Part shown: positions 4,918 to 6,128 of the stretch, piece by piece | Numbering within the stretch: position 1 is the first letter of the stretch | How the letters are laid out: each line of letters opens with the position of its first letter | Source: CAIOZW01 sp049318845 | Lineage (GTDB): Bacteria > Acidobacteriota > Blastocatellia > RBC074 | Reading direction: 5' to 3' | Assembly (NCBI GenBank): GCA_049318845.1 | Contig: JBMOFH010000252.1 | Coordinates: 1 to 6,128 of the forward strand | DNA length: 6,128 bases | Notes under the pieces: generated by a model | Seen by the model: the letters and a program-made list of their open reading frames with translations, nothing else | Database searches by the model: none | Told to the model about the DNA's origin: nothing | Translations under genes and position numbers: made by a program

Positions 4918-5476
4918 GAACGGTCATCCCCAACTTACAATATCTTAAAATAGTAAATAACGGACCAGGGCAAACTGCAAACCGGCGCATTGACACTTTT
5001 GATGGTCAATGGGCGGTCGACGTGGGAGCAGGCGCGGCTTCTGGGAACTCTATATACTTTTCGGGTAACTCAAATAATTAGAGCACTCTGGGTACGTCAG
5101 GCCATTATATCGGGGTTCAATTCGGGGGTATATGTGTCATCAGGAAGTGACTGGGGGTAAGTAACTGTCACCTGATGATGACGCAGTATAGCCGAATCAC
5201 ACCCTCTCGCCAAGCGAAAATTGGAATTTCCGCCCCTCCCACTAATCTTTACTCCAAAACTTCAAAAAAATCTTTAACTGAAAAATTATACCAGTTCAGA
5301 ATGGCATTATGGCAAAGCCGATGCGCAGAACCTTACCATACACCCCAGCTACAAAAGCTTTGCGACGCCGGGTCCTGCCAGACCGCATTGTTTCGAACCA
5401 GTGGCCTGATCGTCCCGGTGCTCCAGTCGGCACTTTAGCCCACGGCCTACAGTGACCATCTGAATTTGAATCTCTG
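4918..5476. other. Intergenic stretch without a recognised gene
   Basis: I see no convincing coding region here on either strand; the frames that stay open have no supported start, ribosome site or recognisable motif. The stretch is richer in A+T than the transport genes, especially 4930-4970 and 5235-5295. It holds a 7-bp inverted repeat CATTGAC (4988-4994) / GTCAATG (5005-5011) and the bulged inverted repeat described separately. It may be the debris of older genes or mobile DNA. Confidence 0.5.
5137..5178. repeat. Bulged inverted repeat, hairpin candidate
   Basis: TCATCAG (5137-5143) pairs with CTGATGA (5172-5178), and GTGAC (5147-5151) pairs with GTCAC (5167-5171). The 12 pairs are interrupted only by a GAA bulge on the left arm, and the loop is 15 nt. 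No T tract follows, so it is not an ordinary terminator. It could be an operator or a structured RNA, or a relic of a mobile element end. Confidence 0.5.
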
Positions 5477-5620
5477 ATGCTTTCTGATCAATTTGTAACA
5501 GGCCTGAACTGGCTTGATACAATCGCGGAAGAATTCTACGAAAAATTAATATACCACGGCCCGTTGCCACGTCAATCAGCAATTTTTATCACCGTCGTGG
5601 TCGCTTTGGCCTGGTGCTAA
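5477..5620 (+). CDS. Doubtful small reading frame, 47 residues
   Basis: An ATG frame gives MLSDQFVTGLNWLDTIAEEF and continues through EKLIYHGPLPRQS to a hydrophobic end, AIFITVVVALAWC. The amino acid mix looks protein-like and the tail could insert in a membrane. However, no Shine-Dalgarno sequence precedes the ATG and I recognise no family. It may be a fragment of a decayed gene, as the following region holds two clear pseudogenes, or simply a chance frame. Confidence 0.2.
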   Translation: MLSDQFVTGLNWLDTIAEEFYEKLIYHGPLPRQSAIFITVVVALAWC

Positions 5621-5689
5621 GGGACGATGGGGAGAAGATGGACTCGAGAGGTGCGTATCTGAGCGGCTATGGTAAAATGCGGTCTGTTA

Positions 5690-5719
5690 TTGCACTCATC
5701 AGTTGTGGCAGGGTATCGA
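5690..5719 (+). promoter_or_regulatory. Possible promoter of the decayed toxin-antitoxin pair
   Basis: TTGCAC (5690-5695) and TATCGA (5714-5719) are separated by 18 bases and lie just before the antitoxin start at 5733. The match to consensus is only moderate, and the distance to the start codon leaves little or no leader. Confidence 0.25.
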
Positions 5720-5732
5720 TCGAGATTTTAAG

Positions 5733-5980
5733 ATGAACGAACATGAACTTATTGAGCGCATCGCCCTTGATCCTAAAGTCATGGGGTGAAACCCTGTTAT
5801 TAAAGGAACTTGGCTGACAGTAGAATTTATTTTGGGCCTGCTCGCTCAAGGAGCGACTTCGGTTGAAATATTGGAAGAGTATGACGAGCTGACGGCGGAA
5901 GATCTTCGGGCATGTTTTTCTTCGCGACAAAATCGCTCAGTGAAACTGACTTTATGCCCCTTATAATCGAGGCCGCCTGA
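5733..5980 (+). pseudogene. DUF433 antitoxin gene (COG2442 type), broken
   Basis: The intact ancestor would be a DUF433 protein, a small helix-turn-helix-like antitoxin paired with a PIN-like toxin. From ATG 5733 the frame reads MNEHELIERIALDPKVMG and then hits TGA (5787-5789). In the same frame after the stop it continues NPVIKGTWLTVEF, ILGLLAQG, EILEEYDELTAEDLRAC, all typical of the family. The stop replaces what is normally a Gly codon (GGA to TGA fits). A second lesion lies in the T run 5915-5919: loss of one T shifts the frame, since the conserved tail FFFATKSLSETDFMPLIIEA is found one base back and ends at TGA 5978-5980. The conserved GTRLTVE motif also shows Trp for Arg. The toxin ATG follows with no gap. 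Two independent lesions make a functional product unlikely. Confidence 0.88.
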
Positions 5981-6128
5981 ATGCGCTTTGTCGTCGATGA
6001 GCGCACGGGGCCCCAGAGTAGCATATTGGCTGCGTGAGCGGGGGAGATGAGGTTTTTTCTGCCTATGAAGAGGCGCGGGGTAGCGATGATGACTCTATCA
6101 TTCGAAAAGCCTGCGATGAGAACTGGAT
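5981..6128 (+). pseudogene. DUF5615 PIN-like toxin gene (COG4634 type), broken and truncated by window end
   Basis: The gene starts at ATG 5981 directly after the antitoxin stop and would encode a PIN-like DUF5615 protein, the presumed ribonuclease toxin of the pair. Frame 1 reads MRFVVDERTGP. An extra C in the run 6011-6014 then shifts the frame, and RVAYWLRERG follows. A further extra base at about 6040-6045 shifts it again, giving DEVFSAYEEARGSDDD and SIIRKACDENW up to the window end. Without the first shift being repaired, the initial frame stops at TGA 6032-6034. The acidic N-terminal motif usually reads DEN; here it is DER. The three pieces are collinear with the family, so the identification is firm, while function is most likely lost. 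The 3' part lies outside the window. Confidence 0.88.

Noticed and set aside
4907..5101. ACGTCAGG at 4907-4914 and 5094-5101 as a target duplication of a second element
   Set aside because: The sequences just inside the two copies are not inverted repeats of each other; an 8-bp match is expected by chance.
5673..5684. TAAAATGCGGTC, identical to part of the right MITE repeat, as a third element end
   Set aside because: The match stops after 12 bases, where about one such match is expected by chance in 6 kb, and no partner arm or flanking duplication is found.
5379..5686. CAGACCGCATT / AATGCGGTCTG as terminal repeats of a 308-bp element
   Set aside because: Eleven-base inverted matches are expected several times by chance at this length, and no flanking direct repeat is present.
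5787..5789. TGA in the antitoxin gene read as selenocysteine or by read-through
   Set aside because: The position is normally Gly, no selenocysteine insertion hairpin is evident, and a second frameshift lesion follows in the same gene.

Overview
The window is bacterial DNA of fairly high G+C content. It has dense, well-formed genes from 1 to about 4215 and a sparse, A+T-richer accessory stretch from about 4216 to the end. The phylum cannot be fixed from the sequence. A probable lipoprotein binding component, a secreted phosphodiesterase and a Flp-type prepilin suit a Gram-negative-like environmental bacterium, but this is inference.

Region 1 (1-2764, + strand) is a tightly packed ABC importer operon: the 3' end of a permease, a substrate-binding lipoprotein of the YnjB type, and an ATPase. 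Stops and starts lie within a few bases of one another, so translational coupling is likely. The binding protein resembles the Escherichia coli YnjBCD system, whose substrate is not established. The ATPase differs from short YnjD proteins in carrying a C-terminal regulatory-type extension.

Region 2 (2747-4012, - strand) is a convergent gene for an exported type I phosphodiesterase / nucleotide pyrophosphatase with a complete set of metal ligands and the nucleophilic Thr. Its 3' end overlaps the ATPase gene by 18 bp.

Region 3 (4043-4272, - strand) is a complete tRNA-Lys(CTT) unit: a -35/-10 promoter, a short leader that can fold into a hairpin, the tRNA, and a strong intrinsic terminator. The terminator ends only about 30 bp before the phosphodiesterase start codon.

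Region 4 (4303-4526) is the main find. It is a 204-bp element with 22-bp terminal inverted repeats (20/22 matching), flanked on both sides by the same 10-bp direct repeat, CCGGAAAAGT. It has no transposase and has the architecture of a MITE, sitting just upstream of the tRNA promoter.

Region 5 (4642-4917, - strand) holds a 61-residue Flp-family prepilin without visible assembly genes. A perfect 18-bp palindrome lies upstream of it.

Region 6 (4918-5732) contains no recognised gene, only a bulged inverted repeat and one doubtful small reading frame.

Region 7 (5733-6128, + strand) is a decayed toxin-antitoxin pair. A DUF433 (COG2442-type) antitoxin gene carries a nonsense codon and a frameshift. 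It is followed without a gap by a DUF5615 (COG4634-type, PIN-like) toxin gene with two frameshifts, cut off by the window end.
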